NCBI GenBank assembly: GCA_030425715.1
Contig: JAUIAA010000098.1
Span: 1-7,667, forward strand
Direction: 5' to 3'
Length of the DNA stretch: 7,667 nucleotides
From: Bacteroidia bacterium
GTDB lineage: Bacteria > Bacteroidota > Bacteroidia > Flavobacteriales > Flavobacteriaceae
The translations under genes and the position numbers were made by a program. Positions within the stretch are counted from its first letter, which is position 1. Each line of letters opens with the position of its first letter. The notes under the pieces are model-generated. The model was not told the DNA's origin, ran no database searches, and worked only from the letters and a program-made list of their open reading frames with translations. Of this stretch, positions 5,342 to 7,667 are shown piece after piece.

Positions 5342-6664
5342 TTAAAAAGATGCTTTGGCATCCCAAGCTTCTAGATAGTCGGCTACAGTTTTTACAAACA
5401 TTCCGCCCAATGCACCATTTACCACTCTGTGGTCATAAGAATGCGACAAGAACATTTTATGGCGAATACCAATAAAATCACCTTCAGGTGTTTCAATAAC
5501 TGCAGGTACTTTTCTAATCGCTCCTAAAGCTAAAATTCCAACTTGGGGTTGGTTTATAATTGGGGTACCCATAATGCTTCCAAAAGTTCCTACATTGGTT
5601 ACGGTGTAAGTTCCCCCCTGAATATCGTCTGGATTTAACTTACCAGCTCTTGCTCTTTTTGCTAAATCGTTTACCACTTTGGTCATTCCAACCAAATTTA
5701 GCTGATCTGCGTTTTTAATTACTGGTACTATTAAATTTCCATCGGGTAAAGCTGCTGCCATCCCTAAATTGATATCTTTTTTCTTTATAATTGTATCTCC
5801 ATCTACAGAAATATTCATCATTGCATGGGTTTTTATTGCTTTGGCAATAGCTTCCATAAAGATTGGAGTGAATGTAATTTTCTCTCCTTCTCTTTTCAAA
5901 AACTCATCCTTAATTCTATTCCTCCAATTTACCAGATTGGTAACATCCACCTCTATAAAACTCTGTACATGTGCCGAAGTTTGTATAGAATCTACCATAT
6001 GCTTTGCAATGAGTTTACCCATTCTAGTCATTGCTATCACTTCATCTTGACCGCTTATAGAAACCGGAGTAGCAGCACTAGGTTTTGGCGCTATAACTGG
6101 GGCGGTAACTGGTGTGCTCGGAGCTACTGGCTTTTGAACATTCCCTTCTCTATTTTTTATATAAGCCAATATGTCATTTTTGGTTACACGCTGGTCTTTG
6201 CCAGAACCTGTAAGAGCTTCAAGCTCTTCCATGGTAACCTTTTCTTTTTGTGCGATATTTTTCACCAACGGAGAGTAAAACTTTCCTGTTGGGGACGATG
6301 CCATAGCAGCGATTGCAGTAGTTTCTTTAATTTCTTCGGCTTTTACAGAGGCCACAGTTGGCATTTCTTTCTCTACCACAACTTCACTAACTCCACTAAC
6401 GGTATCTGTATTTTGCCCTTCTCCATCTAGTTCAATAATTGCAATGGTTTGTCCTACGGCAACCACATCATTTACTTCAAACAATCTTTCTACCAAAACA
6501 CCTTCTACTTCACTAGGAACCTCACTATCCACTTTATCTGTAGCAATTTCTACAATTACTTCGTCTAATTCAATGGTATCTCCTACTTCTTTTAACCAAG
6601 AAGTAATCGTTGCTTCGGCAACACTTTCTCCCATTTTGGGTAATTTAAGCTCAAATTTTGACAT
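5342..6664 (-). CDS. 2-oxo acid dehydrogenase E2 subunit (dihydrolipoamide acyltransferase), probably of the branched-chain type
   Basis: The E2 core of a 2-oxo acid dehydrogenase complex, 440 residues: it carries acyl groups on a lipoyl arm and passes them to CoA. Domain order is a single lipoyl domain (1-80, lipoylated K44 in EIATDKVDSE), a linker (about 85-125), the peripheral subunit-binding domain (about 127-168, FYSPLVKNIA... to NDILAYI), a Pro/Ala-rich swinging linker (about 176-202), and the catalytic acyltransferase domain (about 206-440). The catalytic motif reads DHRVVNG (411-417): H412 is present, but the Asp of the usual DHRxxDG is Asn at 416. No E1 or E3 gene is in the window, so the substrate cannot be fixed; branched-chain 2-oxo acids are my best guess from resemblance to flavobacterial enzymes, with 2-oxoglutarate and pyruvate as alternatives. 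It is the first gene of the E2/exonuclease/161-residue cluster, with a strong -7 box 25 bases before the ATG. Confidence 0.93.
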   Translation of the reverse strand: MSKFELKLPKMGESVAEATITSWLKEVGDTIELDEVIVEIATDKVDSEVPSEVEGVLVERLFEVNDVVAVGQTIAIIELDGEGQNTDTVSGVSEVVVEKEMPTVASVKAEEIKETTAIAAMASSPTGKFYSPLVKNIAQKEKVTMEELEALTGSGKDQRVTKNDILAYIKNREGNVQKPVAPSTPVTAPVIAPKPSAATPVSISGQDEVIAMTRMGKLIAKHMVDSIQTSAHVQSFIEVDVTNLVNWRNRIKDEFLKREGEKITFTPIFMEAIAKAIKTHAMMNISVDGDTIIKKKDINLGMAAALPDGNLIVPVIKNADQLNLVGMTKVVNDLAKRARAGKLNPDDIQGGTYTVTNVGTFGSIMGTPIINQPQVGILALGAIRKVPAVIETPEGDFIGIRHKMFLSHSYDHRVVNGALGGMFVKTVADYLEAWDAKASF

Positions 6665-6688
6665 TCCGTATATTGATTTTTAGGACTG

Positions 6689-6696
6689 CAAAGGTA
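6689..6696 (-). promoter_or_regulatory. Bacteroidota -7 box (TACCTTTG) before the E2 gene
   Basis: The minus strand reads TACCTTTGCA, a full match to TAnnTTTG with the common GCA extension. It stands about 25 bases before the ATG of the E2 gene, giving a predicted leader of about 18-20 bases. The -33 region is A/T only, with no clear TTG. This is the likely main promoter of the E2/exonuclease/161-residue cluster. The rest of the 178-base gap (6665-6842) holds no gene that I can support, and no GC-rich hairpin that would end the upstream dehydrogenase transcript. Confidence 0.65.
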
Positions 6697-6842
6697 AAAA
6701 ATAAAAAGGGAATTTTAAGGAATGTATAGTTATTTAATACTTATTTCAATAATTAAAAATAAAGTGTGTTGTTTTTTATGAAATACATAATTGATGTTGC
6801 CTAATTTACCATTTGAGCAAACTTTAGCCTATTTTATTTTAT

Positions 6843-7601
6843 CTAATTTTTATAGATATAAGTGCTATTAGCCTGAGCCAGTGCTGTAATCTCTAACTCA
6901 TTAATACAAACATGTTTGGGTAAGGTGGTTACATAGTACACCTGTTCTGCAATATCCTTAGCCACTAAAGGCTGATACCCGTCATAGGCCTTTTCTGCTT
7001 TTTCAAAATCCCCTTTGAAACGAACAAGGGAAAACTCTGTTTCTGCAGCCCCAGGAGAAACTTGGGTTACCTTAATACCGTATTCTAATAAATCAATACG
7101 CATGGTTTTGCTAAGTGCGTCTACACCAAATTTTGTAGCACAATATACATTGCCTTTTTCATAAACAGTCTTACCTGCGGTAGATCCTATATTGATAATA
7201 TGTCCTTTTTTATTTTTTATAAAAATTGGTATAATCGCTTTGGTAACATAAAGCAATCCTTTGATATTGGTATCAATCATGGTTTCCCAATCTTCTATGC
7301 ATCCCTCTTGAATTTTATCTAATCCAACAGCAAGCCCAGCATTATTTACCAATACATCTATATTATGCCATTTACTAGGTAAATTAGAAATCGCGTTTTC
7401 AACAGCTTCTTTGTTTCTTACATCAAAACATAAAGGCAATACTTCAATTTGATATTCACTAGACAAAGTTTTTGCTAGTTCGTGTAATTTATTCTTTCTT
7501 CTTCCTGTAATAATTAGATTGCATTTATTTTTAGCAAAAATTTCGGCTGTAGCCTTACCTATTCCTGCAGTAGCACCAGTAATGAAAATAGTTTTATTCA
7601 T
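6843..7601 (-). CDS. ydfG: NADP-dependent short-chain dehydrogenase/reductase, YdfG-type (3-hydroxy acid dehydrogenase family)
   Basis: A classical SDR of 252 residues, the usual length. The cofactor site TGATAGIG (8-15) opens the Rossmann fold, and G33-R34-R35 after the second strand favours NADP(H) over NAD(H). D60-V61 binds the adenine and NNAG (86-89) is the structural motif. The catalytic tetrad is N112, S140, Y153 and K157 (YCATK). The second half, with PGAAETEFS (183-191), VRFKGD (193-198), KAEKAY and TTLPKHVCIN (225-234), closely follows E. coli YdfG, which oxidises L-allo-threonine, serine and other 3-hydroxy acids and can reduce malonic semialdehyde. The exact substrate here is inferred from family only. 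The ATG at 7599-7601 puts the first strand (KTIFITG) at the expected distance. No full TAnnTTTG box is seen in the 66 bases upstream (7602-7667), so its promoter may be weaker or outside the window. The gap of 178 bases to E2 suggests a separate transcript. Confidence 0.92.
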   Translation of the reverse strand: MNKTIFITGATAGIGKATAEIFAKNKCNLIITGRRKNKLHELAKTLSSEYQIEVLPLCFDVRNKEAVENAISNLPSKWHNIDVLVNNAGLAVGLDKIQEGCIEDWETMIDTNIKGLLYVTKAIIPIFIKNKKGHIINIGSTAGKTVYEKGNVYCATKFGVDALSKTMRIDLLEYGIKVTQVSPGAAETEFSLVRFKGDFEKAEKAYDGYQPLVAKDIAEQVYYVTTLPKHVCINELEITALAQANSTYIYKN

Positions 7602-7667
7602 GACAAGTTTTTACGTGTTTAAAAATAGTTTAGTTTTTATTATTAAATGATTTGTCTGGATAATTGG

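Noticed and set aside
5825..6430. Open frame of 201 codons on the + strand
   Set aside because: It lies wholly inside the E2 gene on the opposite strand. Its translation is rich in Cys, Phe, Ser and His with no recognisable domain, as expected of the antisense of an Ala/Val/Glu-rich gene.
6722..6781. Small + strand frame of 19 codons in the gap before the E2 gene, followed by one of 8 codons
   Set aside because: They are too short and low in complexity to separate from chance in AT-rich DNA, with no ribosome-binding site.

Overview
The window is AT-rich chromosomal DNA, most likely from a member of the Flavobacteriaceae (Bacteroidota). The signs are Bacteroidota-type -7 boxes (TAnnTTTG), few Shine-Dalgarno sites, a Sec signal peptide ending in SNA|Q, and a NagZ/serine-hydrolase fusion of the kind found in this phylum. 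I see no RNA gene, insertion sequence, phage gene, CRISPR array or long repeat. No gap between genes exceeds 180 bases.

Layout from left to right. Bases 1-243 (+) hold the last 80 codons of a membrane protein, probably the tail of a lysophospholipid acyltransferase. All other genes are on the minus strand, so they read from right to left. The first + gene meets the last minus gene stop-to-stop with no base between them. In transcription order the minus genes are: a YdfG-type short-chain dehydrogenase (7601-6843); a gap of 178 bases with a good promoter; then a tight cluster of a 2-oxo acid dehydrogenase E2 subunit (6664-5342), a DnaQ-like 3'-5' exonuclease with an ExoX-like C-terminal domain (5329-4511, after 12 bases) and a conserved 161-residue protein of unknown function (4509-4024, after 1 base). 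After 73 bases with a second likely promoter come a secreted GH3 beta-N-acetylglucosaminidase fused to a beta-lactamase-fold domain (3950-1041) and a membrane-anchored HExxH protein (GTG start, 996-244).

Two functional themes appear. The E2/exonuclease/161-residue cluster joins central metabolism, nucleic-acid processing and a protein of unknown role. Its spacing suggests one transcript and translational coupling. The second pair is extracytoplasmic: the fusion protein has both activities expected for trimming peptidoglycan fragments (GlcNAc removal and, by analogy with Bacillus AmiE, removal of the stem peptide), and the gluzincin-like protein downstream is probably co-expressed and acts in the same compartment.

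Most of the window is ordinary chromosomal content. The points most worth a second look are an A10 tract inside the fusion gene where a slip of one base either way would end translation before the beta-lactamase active site, the coupled protein of unknown function with an SGCSID motif, and an Asp-to-Asn change in the E2 catalytic motif.
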